Shown here: positions 1-8,304 of the stretch, piece by piece
Layout of the letters: each line of letters begins with the position of its first letter
Position numbering within the stretch: the first letter of the stretch is position 1
Source of the DNA: Burkholderia sp. SRS-46
Lineage (GTDB): Bacteria > Pseudomonadota > Gammaproteobacteria > Burkholderiales > Burkholderiaceae
DNA length: 64,000 bases
NCBI RefSeq assembly: GCF_004343775.1
Contig: NZ_PTXL01000015.1
Location: 62,001 to 126,000 of the forward strand
Direction of reading: 5' to 3'
Position numbers and translations under genes: made by a program
Notes under the pieces: model-generated
The model's input: only the letters and a program-made list of their open reading frames with translations
Database searches by the model: none
What the model was told of the DNA's origin: nothing

Positions 1-1
1 C

Positions 2-1252
2 GCAGTCGGCATGATCCTTGGTGTCATTGCCGGCTATGCGTGCCACACGAGCATTTCCGACCCCGCGACGCTCAAGGCCGTCGCGGGCCATTTCTCGATC
101 GTGACCGACATCTTCCTGCGGCTCATCAAGATGATCATTGCGCCGCTGGTGTTCGCCACGCTCGTCTCCGGCCTGGCGGGGATGGACGGCGGCCGGGACG
201 TCGGGCGCATCGGCCTGCGCTCGGCAGGCTGGTTCCTGTGTGCGTCGCTGGTTTCGCTGGCGCTTGGCCTGCTCATGGCGAACCTGCTGGAGCCGGGCGC
301 CGGCTTGCATCTGAGCGCGGGTGCGGCCGAGGTGAACACCGGCCTCAACACGTCGGCGCTGAACGCGCGCGACGTCATCACGCACGCGTTTCCGACGAGC
401 CTGCTCGACGCCATGGCGCGCAATGACATCCTGCAGATTCTCGTGTTCTCGATTTTCCTCGGGATCGCACTCTCCGCGCTGAAGGCGGACGCGCGGGTCG
501 GCATCGTCATTCAGGCGATCGACGGGATGGTTCCGGTCATGTTGCGTCTGACGAACTACGTCATGCGTGCCGCACCGCTCGGCGTGTTCGGCGCCATCGC
601 GTCGGCGGTCACGCTGCGCGGCCTCGACGTGCTGTACACCTACGGGAAGCTGATCGGTTCGTTCTATCTCGGGCTGTTCGTGCTGTGGGCGATCCTGATC
701 GGCGTGGGTTACGTGTTCCTCGGCCGGCGTATCGGCAGCTTGCTCAAGGCCGTTCGCGAGCCGGCCATGCTGGCGTTCTCGACGGCGAGCAGCGAGGCTG
801 CCTATCCGCGCCTGACCGAGCAGCTCGAGAAGTTCGGCGTCGACAAGAAAGTGGTCGGCTTCACGCTGCCGCTGGGCTATGCATTCAACCTCGACGGCTC
901 GATGATGTATCAGGCGTTCGCCGCCATCTTCATCGCGCAGGCCTTCGGCATCCACATGCCGCTCTCCGAGCAGGTCTTCATGTTGCTGATCCTCATGCTG
1001 AGCAGCAAGGGCATGGCGAGTGTGCCGCGCGGGTCGGTCGTGGTGGTCGCCGCGGTCGCGCCGCTGTTCCATTTGCCGGTCGCCGGGGTCGCCATGGTGC
1101 TGGCCATCGACCAGATTCTCGACATGGGGCGCACGATGACGAACGTTATCGGCAACAGCATCGCCACCGCGGTCGTCGCGAAGTGGGAGGGGGCCCGCGA
1201 CGCGAATGCGATCGACTATCCGCTCGACCAGCCGGAGATTGAAGCACGATGA
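2..1252 (+). CDS. Dicarboxylate/amino-acid:cation symporter (DAACS family), 5'-partial
   Basis: Sodium- or proton-coupled uptake of dicarboxylates or acidic amino acids across the inner membrane. The protein is hydrophobic throughout, with the family's re-entrant-loop signatures: an early 'PLVFATLVSGLAGM' segment, a Ser-rich 'FSTASSEAAYPRL' loop, 'NLDGSMMYQAFAAIFIAQ', and a late 'DQILDMGRTMTNVIGN' segment. The reading frame stays open to the left edge (residues AVG precede the Met at 11), and family members usually have 10-20 more residues before this point, so the true start lies outside the window. Its stop overlaps the next start (ATGA at 1249), so the two genes are translationally coupled. 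The racemase-family neighbour suggests an acidic amino acid or related carboxylate as substrate; that is inference. Confidence 0.88.
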   Translation, partial: AVGMILGVIAGYACHTSISDPATLKAVAGHFSIVTDIFLRLIKMIIAPLVFATLVSGLAGMDGGRDVGRIGLRSAGWFLCASLVSLALGLLMANLLEPGAGLHLSAGAAEVNTGLNTSALNARDVITHAFPTSLLDAMARNDILQILVFSIFLGIALSALKADARVGIVIQAIDGMVPVMLRLTNYVMRAAPLGVFGAIASAVTLRGLDVLYTYGKLIGSFYLGLFVLWAILIGVGYVFLGRRIGSLLKAVREPAMLAFSTASSEAAYPRLTEQLEKFGVDKKVVGFTLPLGYAFNLDGSMMYQAFAAIFIAQAFGIHMPLSEQVFMLLILMLSSKGMASVPRGSVVVVAAVAPLFHLPVAGVAMVLAIDQILDMGRTMTNVIGNSIATAVVAKWEGARDANAIDYPLDQPEIEAR

Positions 1253-2706
1253 ACACCGGAGCGGCGGAATGCCGTCGCAAATACGGTGTGGTCGGCGGGC
1301 TGGGCCCGCTGGCAAGCGCCGATGTCTTCTTCAAGCTGGTGAGCGCCACGCCTGCGTCGTCGGACGCGGAGCACGCCGACGTGATCTTCGAGCAGCATCC
1401 GTTCGAGGGAGCCGGGGCGGGGAGTGCGGCCACGATGGCGCGCAAGCTGTACGTCTTCGACATGATTCGGGACTTCGAGCGGCGCGGCGTGACGACGGTC
1501 GTGCTTCCCTGTTTTCTCAGTCACACGTTTATCGACGAACTGAAGGCCAACACGCGCCTCCCGATCGTGGATATGGTCGAGGCAGTTCGCAACCATGTGC
1601 GGAGGAAGTACCCGAACGCAAGGCGGATCGGCATCCTGGCGTCCGACTACGTGCGCGACAAGCGGCTGTTCGAGCGGTATTTCACGTCGCCGCAGTTCGA
1701 CGTCGTTCATCCGCGCCCGCACGATGACATTGACCTCGTGACCGAGGCCGTCTATGGAGCCGACGGCATCAAGCGCGGCAATCTCCGTGGCCGGCCGGTC
1801 GAGTTGTTGCGCAAGGCGTGCGACGACCTCGTCGCCCAAGGGGCGGACGTGATCGTTCCCGGCTTGACCGAGATTGCGCTGGTGGCGGACGAAATCGGCC
1901 CCGTGACGGCGCCGCTCGTCGACGCCAACATGGCCTATGCGCAGGGTGTGGTGTCGGGGCGGGGCGACGCGTCGTCGCCGGTGTTCAAGGTGGGGGTGGT
2001 CGGCGGCGTAGGGCCGGCTGCCACGGTCGATTTTCTCGGCAAGGTCGTCAGCAACACGCCGGCGTCGCGCGATCAGGATCACATCAAGCTGCTGGTCGAG
2101 CAAAATCCGCAGATTCCCGATCGAACGGAGAACCTGATCGGCGATGGCGCAGATCCGACGGTCTCCTTGTACGCAACGTGCAAGAAGCTGGAAGACGGCG
2201 GCGCGGACATCATCGCGATTCCATGCAACACGGCGCACGCGTTCGTCGACCGAATCCAGCCGTATCTCGCGATACCGATCGTGAATATGCTGACCGAGAC
2301 GGTGAACTACCTTCGCGAAGCGTTTCCCGGGCTGCGGGACATCGGCGTGCTGGCGACGTCAGGCACCATCGAGAGCGGCGTCTACAAGCAGGCGCTCGAG
2401 GCGCAAGGGCTGCGACAGGTCGCCCCCGGGCCGGCGCTGCAGGCGCGGGTGATGGCGGCCATCTACGGCAAACAGGGCGTCAAGGCGGGTTATACGTCCG
2501 GACCGTGCCGGGAAGATATTGCCGCCGCCGTCGATGGGCTGATTGAAGCAGGGGTCGAAGTCATTGTCCTGGGCTGTACGGAGCTTCCCATCCTCCTGCC
2601 GAGTGGTGAATTCACCGGCGCCGGTGGAGGCAGCGTGCATCTGGTCGATCCGACCGAAGTGCTCGCCCGGGCGTGCATCGCGTATGCGACGCGCGCGGGC
2701 GTGTGA
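1249..2706 (+). CDS. Tandem two-domain aspartate/glutamate racemase family protein
   Basis: 485 aa, about twice the length of a normal Asp/Glu racemase (230-250 aa), made of two homologous halves (about residues 10-240 and 245-485), each opening with a 'GVVGGxGPxA' loop. The family uses two catalytic cysteines. The C-terminal half keeps both, in 'IPCNTAHAF' and 'LGCTELPIL'. The N-terminal half keeps the first ('LPCFLSHTF') but has Leu at the second ('PGLTEIAL') and lacks the Asn after the first Cys, so it is probably not a functional racemase active site. Likely a cofactor-independent racemase or isomerase with a degenerate, perhaps structural, N-terminal half. Coupled by ATGA overlap to the upstream symporter, suggesting import followed by racemisation of one substrate. 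Confidence 0.82.
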   Translation: MNTGAAECRRKYGVVGGLGPLASADVFFKLVSATPASSDAEHADVIFEQHPFEGAGAGSAATMARKLYVFDMIRDFERRGVTTVVLPCFLSHTFIDELKANTRLPIVDMVEAVRNHVRRKYPNARRIGILASDYVRDKRLFERYFTSPQFDVVHPRPHDDIDLVTEAVYGADGIKRGNLRGRPVELLRKACDDLVAQGADVIVPGLTEIALVADEIGPVTAPLVDANMAYAQGVVSGRGDASSPVFKVGVVGGVGPAATVDFLGKVVSNTPASRDQDHIKLLVEQNPQIPDRTENLIGDGADPTVSLYATCKKLEDGGADIIAIPCNTAHAFVDRIQPYLAIPIVNMLTETVNYLREAFPGLRDIGVLATSGTIESGVYKQALEAQGLRQVAPGPALQARVMAAIYGKQGVKAGYTSGPCREDIAAAVDGLIEAGVEVIVLGCTELPILLPSGEFTGAGGGSVHLVDPTEVLARACIAYATRAGV

Positions 2707-2747
2707 CGCGCCGGTCGCTCGTGCGGGCGACCAACGACGAAGGCAAA

Positions 2748-3776
2748 TCACGGCCAGTAGCTGGTCTTCTCGCCCAGCCCACGTGCAGCCAGGCGGACCT
2801 TGGCGTCGTCGTTCCATTTCAAGCTGCCCGAAAACAGGCTGACCGAACGTGTAGCCGGGGGCCAATCCCGGTCTCGCAATGCATTCAGGTCAAGGGCCAC
2901 GCGCGAAGCGTGAAATTCGCGCAGCCGGTCCTGCCTGTCCAGTCCGGGCAATTCGGCCAGTGTCCGGCAATTGAATAGCGACAGTCGTTCCAGCTTCGCG
3001 CCGCGCAGGTCCAGCGTCGACAGTTGCAACTGGTCCTCGACGCGCACGGCGGAAAGCGAGGGCAAGCGCGACAGGTCGCCCAACGTGGAAAGCCCGCGCA
3101 CGCGGAGGATCTGCAGCATCTCGATGGTGGTGCTGGACAGGTCGTTGATGTCATCGCGACCGCCCAGGATCAGCGTCATTTCCTTCAGGTCCGGGACGGC
3201 CGCGATGAAGTCGAGTGGATGTTTCTTCGCGTAGCAGCTGAGCGTCAGCTTGCGCAGGCTCGGCAGGGCTGCGATCGCGTCGATCGCCTTTGCATGGCCC
3301 TGGATGAATAGTTCGATCAGCGATCCGCACCGCGCGAGCGGTGACAAATCGATATTCCGCTTATGGTTTTCGGACAGCACGAGCCGCTCGAGTCGGCTCA
3401 TGTCGATCGTGTCGAGAAAGTCGGGCCGATTCAGCTTGAAAACGCCGAAGCTCAAGCGTTTCAGCTTTGGCAGCAGGCCGATTTCTTCCTCATGGACGAT
3501 CTCGGACAGGCAATCGACCGCAAGGTCGCGTGTTTCGGGCACATGGCGCAGCACGACCGCGTCGAACCGCGTGCCGTAGTGCCCGTAGAAGCGGACCTGA
3601 AGACGGTCTTCGGCCAGCCGGCACGCTTCGTTCAGCGATTGCAGGATCGCTGGGTTGTACGCTTCGGGGGCGCTGAACTGGACAACCAGCCGCCCGCGCT
3701 GCTCGCAGGCTTTCGCGATCTCCGTCGGCGAAAGCGTTTTCGGGTCGGTAACCCGGCCACTGTGGACCTGCAGCAT
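2748..3776 (-). CDS. Leucine-rich-repeat protein of unknown function
   Basis: 342 aa. From about residue 110 on, repeats of the type 'LPKLKRLSFG', 'LERLVLSEN', 'LPSLRKLTLS', 'VPDLKEMTLI', 'LEMLQILRVRG', 'LERLSLFNC' give a typical irregular bacterial LRR solenoid. No signal peptide or membrane segment is seen, so it is probably cytoplasmic. The frame is open further upstream (to 3878), but ATG at 3776 is chosen because AGGGA lies about 6 bases before it and the upstream extension is basic and not LRR-like. Convergent with the symporter/racemase pair, from which only 41 bp separate it. LRR solenoids bind proteins; no partner can be named from the sequence. Confidence 0.75.
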   Translation of the reverse strand: MLQVHSGRVTDPKTLSPTEIAKACEQRGRLVVQFSAPEAYNPAILQSLNEACRLAEDRLQVRFYGHYGTRFDAVVLRHVPETRDLAVDCLSEIVHEEEIGLLPKLKRLSFGVFKLNRPDFLDTIDMSRLERLVLSENHKRNIDLSPLARCGSLIELFIQGHAKAIDAIAALPSLRKLTLSCYAKKHPLDFIAAVPDLKEMTLILGGRDDINDLSSTTIEMLQILRVRGLSTLGDLSRLPSLSAVRVEDQLQLSTLDLRGAKLERLSLFNCRTLAELPGLDRQDRLREFHASRVALDLNALRDRDWPPATRSVSLFSGSLKWNDDAKVRLAARGLGEKTSYWP

Positions 3777-4137
3777 GTACTTCCCTGTGTGTTTGTTAAT
3801 GGCCTCGTCACCAGGCGGCCAAGCGTTGGATCTTAGCGCGTCCCGACGCCTGTCTTTAGTTCCGAACGCCGGTGGCACTGACTCGGTGTCGCGCTATTCC
3901 CGGACAGTTGGACATGCTATTCCAGCGCGAGGAATTCTTCTCGAAGAAGTCGGCGCAGTGCGCTGACCTTTGCCGGCCGCACACGGGCCGGCAGATTTCA
4001 ACATTGTCATCCGGCGGTCAGCGCCGCGTTTGTGCCGATCTCCAGAATGCATGCGTCAGGCAGCGGATCGCATCGGCGGCTCTGCCGGCGGCGCATCGAC
4101 GATGCGTCCTCATCGAACCGTTCTGGAGAGTTTCATC

Positions 4138-4422
4138 ATGAATCGCAGACTGATCGCAGCCGCCGCGCTGCTGGCAGCAGCGGCCGCACCGGCCTTCGCG
4201 CATGGGCTGCCGCAGTTGCCCGATGACGACGGAGGGCGCGCGAGCGTGTTGCGCGCTCTGAATCCGGCACGGACGACTGATGACGCGCGGCCGCAGGCGG
4301 CCGGTACGGACGTGACGGAAGCGCAAGCGCGCCCATGCGTGGCGGATGCCCGAAATTGCGATGCCTCGCCGTGTGTCGCGTGGAGCGGGAGGGTGGGTAT
4401 CAGCTCAACCTCGACATTATAG
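4138..4422 (+). CDS. Small exported protein, hypothetical
   Basis: 94 aa with a clear Sec signal peptide: 'MNRRLIAAAALLAAAAAP' with likely cleavage after AFA (about residue 21). The mature part is polar and holds four cysteines close together near the C-terminus (positions about 65-80: 'RPCVADARNC', 'SPCVAW'), which may form disulfides in the periplasm. ATG 4138 is preceded by GGAG about 9 bases upstream. No family recognised. The codon bias of the first 60 codons fits a real Burkholderia gene; the last 20 codons are less convincing. Confidence 0.55.
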   Translation: MNRRLIAAAALLAAAAAPAFAHGLPQLPDDDGGRASVLRALNPARTTDDARPQAAGTDVTEAQARPCVADARNCDASPCVAWSGRVGISSTSTL

Positions 4423-4510
4423 AAATAATGTCAAATTAAAGGGTGCGAAGAGTTGGGAATTTGACGGATTACGTTATATTATTTATCGAAATCCGCGCCA
4501 AACCCCGACC

Positions 4511-5542
4511 ATGTCCGACATCGCCCCCGACGAAACCCGCCTCGCCGCCGAAATCGAGCGCCTGAAAGCCGACTTCCCGAAAACCCGCGAGTTGTACCGC
4601 GAAGCCTGCGCGCTGCTGTTCTTCCGGTTCGGCGTCACGCCGACCGCCAACCGGCTCTATCAACTCGTGCGCAAGGGCAGCATGAGCACGCCGACCGCGG
4701 TGCTCGGCGAGTTCTGGGCCGAGCTTCGCGAAAAGAGCCGGGTGCGGATCGAGCATCCCGATTTGCCGGCCGACCTGCAGGCGGCGGCCGGCGAGCTGGT
4801 GGTCGCGTTGTGGAGCCGGTCGACTGCGGCGGCGGAGGCGGCGCTCGATGCGTTGCGTGCTGAAGTAGAGGCGGAAAGGGCGGCAGCCACAGCGGAGGTT
4901 GCAGCGTTGCGGGCCGAGCTGTCGCGCACCGAAACGGCGTTGGAGCAGCGCACGGCCGCGCTGCTGGCGGCGCAGGTGCGCATCCAGGAACTTGAACAAG
5001 CGCGGGCGGCGGACGGGGCCTCCCATCGCGCGCTGGCGGCCGAAGTCGAGCGCCTGCAGGCCGACAACGCGGAAGGCGATCGTGCACTGGCGCAGGCGCG
5101 CGCGGATTTCACCGTGCAACTCGACCGTTTGCGCGACGACGCGAACCGGGCCGAGGAGCGGCTGCGCGCGTCGGAGAAACGCGCACTTCAGGAGATCGAC
5201 CGCGAGCGCACGGCGGCGGCGCGGCTGCAGAAGGAGATCGATGCGACGGCGGCGCGCGCCGAGAAGCGCGATGTGCAACATCGCAACGACGTCGCCGCGC
5301 TGCAGGCGCAACTGGGCGAGTCGCTGCATCGATGCGGGGTGCTGCAGGGGCAACTCGACGGAGCGAGCGCGACCAATGCCGCGTACGGGAGCGAACTCGA
5401 TACGCTGCGGCGGGAAATGGCGGCACTGGCGTCGGTTCGTCGAGCCTCGGTTCGTGCCGCGAAGCCGGCGGCCGACGCGACGCGCGCTGGCGAGAGACGG
5501 CGCGTGCCGAAGAAGGCCGCAGGAGACCCGTCGAGCCGGTAG
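4511..5542 (+). CDS. KfrA-like DNA-binding protein with long coiled coil
   Basis: 343 aa. Residues about 10-110 match the KfrA N-terminal (plasmid replication region DNA-binding) type: 'LYREACALLFFRFGVTPTAN' followed by 'YQLVRKGSMSTPTAVLGEFW', a helix-turn-helix with the family's 'GSMSTP' motif. Residues about 120-320 form a long heptad-rich, Glu/Arg/Ala-rich coiled coil, and the tail (about 320-343) is basic. KfrA proteins of IncP plasmids bind DNA, autorepress and form filaments that help partitioning; chromosomal homologues are common but less studied. ATG 4511 (MSDIAPDE) is chosen because the longer frame upstream overlaps the preceding small gene and lacks coding character. The 90 bp before it are AT-rich and could hold the promoter and autoregulatory site. 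Confidence 0.8.
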   Translation: MSDIAPDETRLAAEIERLKADFPKTRELYREACALLFFRFGVTPTANRLYQLVRKGSMSTPTAVLGEFWAELREKSRVRIEHPDLPADLQAAAGELVVALWSRSTAAAEAALDALRAEVEAERAAATAEVAALRAELSRTETALEQRTAALLAAQVRIQELEQARAADGASHRALAAEVERLQADNAEGDRALAQARADFTVQLDRLRDDANRAEERLRASEKRALQEIDRERTAAARLQKEIDATAARAEKRDVQHRNDVAALQAQLGESLHRCGVLQGQLDGASATNAAYGSELDTLRREMAALASVRRASVRAAKPAADATRAGERRRVPKKAAGDPSSR

Positions 5543-5763
5543 GCATGGCGATTTGTCGGATTCCGACGAATCAAACGTCAAGGATGGTTCAAGCGCTATT
5601 GCCGGTGCTTGATTCGTAGTCCGGTCTAATGCACGATCGCTGCCGTCGTGTCGCTGAGTGGTCTCCGGCAATTGCCCGGTCTCGGTCTGTCGTCGTGGAT
5701 CGATCGACAGCGATCATTCGGTACACGACATGTGATCAACAGCAACGAGTCATCCCCCTCCAC

Positions 5764-6123
5764 ATGCGTTCTCCCCGCTCCAGCCGTCTGGCCTTTCTGT
5801 ACGTCTCCGCCTTGTATCTGAACGTCGCGACACCTGCGTGTGCGGCATACAAGGAGGAATGGGTCAGTGATCGCGAAGTTCACCAGTATGCGTCGTCGCA
5901 TCCCGATAACCATCCGAAGCGCTTGCTGAAAGATCATCCTGACCAGAAGCGGGCGATCGCACCGAAGAGCGGCACTGATCCGATCGCTGCATTTGCCGGG
6001 CGCCCGGTCGATTCGAAGCCGCATGTGTCGTCGACGGGAACGACCCGGCACGCCGGGCCGCGCGACGCGCGCGTCGAACCAAAGGCGCGGACGCCTCGCA
6101 AGTTGACGATGGTCTCCCGATAG
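5764..6123 (+). CDS. Small exported protein, hypothetical
   Basis: 119 aa. The N-terminus (residues 1-28) is a signal peptide: basic 'MRSPRSSR', hydrophobic 'LAFLYVSALYL', then 'ATPACAA' as a plausible cleavage site. The mature portion is basic and low in hydrophobics ('HPDNHPKRLLKDHPDQKR'), so probably a soluble periplasmic protein. A longer frame reaches back to 5629, but ATG 5764 puts the signal sequence at the N-terminus. No family recognised. Confidence 0.5.
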   Translation: MRSPRSSRLAFLYVSALYLNVATPACAAYKEEWVSDREVHQYASSHPDNHPKRLLKDHPDQKRAIAPKSGTDPIAAFAGRPVDSKPHVSSTGTTRHAGPRDARVEPKARTPRKLTMVSR

Positions 6124-6294
6124 TCACGTGTTGACGCGGTGACCGCCCCGGTTGGATGTCGCCGCAAGTGGTAATCGTCAAAGATGATCAGATCGTCCGT
6201 GTTGGCAGGCAATGACGTCAACGGCCGGTTTCGCGCCGACGTTAGGGACGCGTGGATGCAGTCGATCCACTCATCCATGACACGGAGATTCTCG

Positions 6295-6534
6295 ATGAAA
6301 AAGTACATTGCAGTTGCAACTGTCGCTGGCCTGTTTTCAATCGCGGCGTTCGCACAGACGTCGAATCCTCAAGCAGCGCCCGTGCAAGGCGCTGCGCCTG
6401 CGCCCGCACCGATGGCTCAGACGCCTGCGCCGGCGCCGGTGAATCAGCCCGCCCGGACGGCGGCTTCGGTGAAGCGCAAGCATCACCACCATCGCAATCA
6501 TCACAAGGCGGCTTCGGTCAAGGCAGGCGCCTGA
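6295..6534 (+). CDS. Small periplasmic His/Pro/Ala-rich protein
   Basis: 79 aa. Signal peptide 'MKKYIAVATVAGLFSIAAFA' with cleavage after AFA at residue 20, then a Pro/Ala/Gln-rich linker and a basic C-terminal tail with a histidine cluster ('KRKHHHHRNHHK'). The histidine cluster could bind Ni, Zn or Cu in the periplasm; that is inference. ATG 6295 has GGAG 10 bases upstream. A strong GC hairpin follows 17 bases after the stop. Related short 'Pro-Ala linker plus His tail' proteins are common in Burkholderia, usually annotated as hypothetical. Confidence 0.7.
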   Translation: MKKYIAVATVAGLFSIAAFAQTSNPQAAPVQGAAPAPAPMAQTPAPAPVNQPARTAASVKRKHHHHRNHHKAASVKAGA

Positions 6535-6551
6535 CGCGACCGTCTTGCCGG

Positions 6552-6571
6552 CGCGCCGCATTCGCGGCGCG
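6552..6571 (+). terminator. GC-rich hairpin after the His-rich gene
   Basis: CGCGCCGC-ATTC-GCGGCGCG, a perfect 8-bp stem with a 4-base loop, 17 bases after the stop of the His-rich gene. It lacks a long T tract (only TTG follows), so termination strength is uncertain. Confidence 0.5.
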
Positions 6572-6583
6572 TTGACGCGAAAT

Positions 6584-6616
6584 GACGATGGCTTGCGCGA
6601 ACCGCTTGCCATCGTC
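6584..6616. repeat. Inverted repeat, 9-bp arms, next to the recombinase end
   Basis: GACGATGGC at 6584-6592 and GCCATCGTC at 6608-6616, a perfect 9-bp inverted repeat with a 15-base spacer. It lies 56 bp beyond the recombinase stop and could be a crossover/accessory site or a second terminator. Confidence 0.4.
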
Positions 6617-6672
6617 GTGTAGTGCACGAACGCTACCTCGCAATGCCCGCAGGGCGCGATTCGGAACCCCTG

Positions 6673-7241
6673 CTAGCTGGGCTGCTTGTCGCGCTTGCTT
6701 TCCTCGATCATCACCCGCTTCAGGGTGTGCGGATGTACGTCGAAATGCCGCGTGACATCGGTGATGGATTGGCGCTTCAGCATGTCGAGCGCTTGTTTCC
6801 GCTGTTTTTCGTCCAGTGCGCGCCTGCGGCCGATCGGCTTGCCGCGCGCGCGGCCGCCATTCCCGCACGCGTCCGCTCGCTGATCGGGCTGCGCTCGAAT
6901 TGGGCAAGCGCGGCCATCAGGTGGAATATCAACACGCCGCCGGATGAGTTCGTATTGATCGATTCCATGATCGACGAGAACTGAACACCACGCTTTTCCA
7001 GATGCGTGCCCAGATCGACCAACTTGCTCAACGAGCGCCCCAGCCGATCAAGTCGCCATACGATCAATGTGTCGCCGGCCGCTGCGCGGGCGAGCGCGGC
7101 GTCCAACCCGGGGCGCGAAAAATCGGCGCCGGAAACGCCCTGGTCCGTATAGATCTTGTTGCAACCGGCTCGCTTGAGCGCGTCCAGTTGTAACTCCAGG
7201 CTCTGCTCGTCCGTCGAGACACGAGCGTATCCAATGTTCAT
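6673..7241 (-). pseudogene. Serine recombinase (resolvase/DNA-invertase family), frameshifted
   Basis: Site-specific recombinase of the Hin/Gin/PinR-resolvase type. The N-terminal catalytic domain is intact: 'MNIGYARVSTDEQ' holds the nucleophilic Ser (residue 9), followed by 'YTDQGVSGADFSRPGLD' and 'VWRLDRLGRS'. After 'ISERTRAGMAAARA' the frame breaks: read straight it ends at 6777 with an unrelated tail, but one frame over it continues as 'RGKPIGRRRALDEKQRK' then a helix-turn-helix ending 'KRVMIEESKRDKQPS' and a stop at 6673. The break falls in an alternating GC run (around 6845-6856), where a dinucleotide slip explains it. As read, the protein lacks its DNA-binding domain and should be inactive unless frameshifting or a sequencing error is involved. 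Confidence 0.8.
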
Positions 7242-7527
7242 GGTCTCTCTCTTCCATCGTCCGCGGAAACGAGAGAGCAGGCAGCATGCGAGTGCCCGCG
7301 AGCATGCGTCAGTGACGCTGCTGCTGCGGCGGCATGCTGCGGGACGGCGCTGTTCGCAATGGTCCCGCTGGTTCAACGCGCCAGGTATGTGTTGTACGCA
7401 AGCGGCCTGAACGATCCCGGGCCCGGCGGCGTCCAGTTCGTGTCGCTGTTCAGTCTGCGCCCCCCGCGATTCGGCCCCACCGACGGATTCGGGTAAAGTG
7501 CGACACAAAATACCGGCTGAACATTCC
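7242..7527. other. Intergenic region, no convincing gene
   Basis: Between the recombinase start and the first NemR-type operator. Open frames extend through it on both strands but have no recognisable domain, ribosome site or coding bias. It should contain the recombinase promoter; I see no distinct repeat or RNA gene. Confidence 0.5.
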
Positions 7528-7542
7528 TAGACGACCGGTCTA
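7528..7542. promoter_or_regulatory. NemR-type operator upstream of the repressor gene
   Basis: TAGACGACCGGTCTA, a 15-bp palindrome with TAGAC/GTCTA arms, 22 bp before the repressor ATG. It matches the TAGACC...GGTCTA style of the E. coli NemR box, and the same element recurs at 8227-8241, so autoregulation is likely. Confidence 0.75.
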
Positions 7543-7564
7543 ATCGTTGCTACCATACGCCATC

Positions 7565-8185
7565 ATGAATGCATCTTCAGGCGCGGAAGTCCGCCAGCAC
7601 ATCCTGGATATCGCGAAGCCGATCATGCTCCACAAGGGGTTTTCGGCGGTCGGTCTGAACGAGATTCTCGCCGCGGCGGGCATCCCGAAGGGCTCGTTCT
7701 ACCATTACTTCGGCTCGAAGGAGGCGTTCGGGGAAGCGCTGCTCGAATCGTATTTCGACGGCTATCTCGAGCATCTCGACGATCTGCTGATCCGCCAGGC
7801 CGGCACGGGCGCCGAGCGCCTGATGAGCTACTGGCGCAACTGGCGGCTCACGCAGTGCAATGACGATCCGGAAGGCAAGTGCCTCGCGGTGAAGCTCGGC
7901 GCCGAGGTGTCCGATCTGTCCGAGGCGATGCGGGCGGTCCTGCGGCGCGGCACCGCCGCGATCATCGACCGCCTCGCGGCCGGCATCGAGGCGGGGCTGG
8001 CCGACGGTTCGCTGCACGGGATCGACGATTCGCACCAGATCGCCGCGGTGCTGTACGAGCTGTGGCTCGGCGCGACGCTGCTGGAGAAGATTCATCGCGA
8101 CCGCAAGGCGATCGAAACGGCGATGGCCGCGACGCTGCGGATGCTGAACCTGCCGGCCGCCGGCGAGCACGGAGCGCAGCAGTAA
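7565..8185 (+). CDS. TetR-family repressor, NemR-like electrophile sensor
   Basis: 206 aa. N-terminal TetR helix-turn-helix (about residues 28-53: 'LNEILAAAGIPKGSFYHYF'), then an all-helical ligand/dimer domain. Two cysteines fall at positions 98 and 106 ('LTQCNDDPEGKC'), the same numbers as sensor cysteines of E. coli NemR, which loses DNA binding when modified by N-ethylmaleimide, quinones, methylglyoxal or hypochlorite. I use ATG 7565 rather than the in-frame 7547, which would overlap the operator side of the promoter. The gene sits between two copies of a NemR-box palindrome and heads an operon of reductive and oxidative detoxification genes, supporting derepression by reactive electrophiles. 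Confidence 0.85.
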   Translation: MNASSGAEVRQHILDIAKPIMLHKGFSAVGLNEILAAAGIPKGSFYHYFGSKEAFGEALLESYFDGYLEHLDDLLIRQAGTGAERLMSYWRNWRLTQCNDDPEGKCLAVKLGAEVSDLSEAMRAVLRRGTAAIIDRLAAGIEAGLADGSLHGIDDSHQIAAVLYELWLGATLLEKIHRDRKAIETAMAATLRMLNLPAAGEHGAQQ

Positions 8186-8187
8186 GC

Positions 8188-8215
8188 AAGGCGCGCATAG
8201 GCGCGCCTTATTTTA
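8188..8215 (+). terminator. Rho-independent terminator after the nemR-like gene
   Basis: AAGGCGCGC-ATAG-GCGCGCCTT followed by ATTTTA: a perfect 9-bp stem, 4-base loop and a short T run, starting 3 bases after the repressor stop. It separates the repressor from the downstream operon. Confidence 0.8.
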
Positions 8216-8226
8216 TGTCCCGATAT

Positions 8227-8241
8227 TAGACGACTGGTCTA
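8227..8241. promoter_or_regulatory. Second NemR-type operator, upstream of the detoxification operon
   Basis: TAGACGACTGGTCTA differs at one base from the copy at 7528-7542. It lies 64 bp before the reductase start, where a repressor would block the operon promoter. Confidence 0.75.
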
Positions 8242-8304
8242 CTCAAGATTCCTTTCCTGACCGGATGCGCGCGATCGCATGCATCCTCAATGACGGAGGT
8301 TCAC

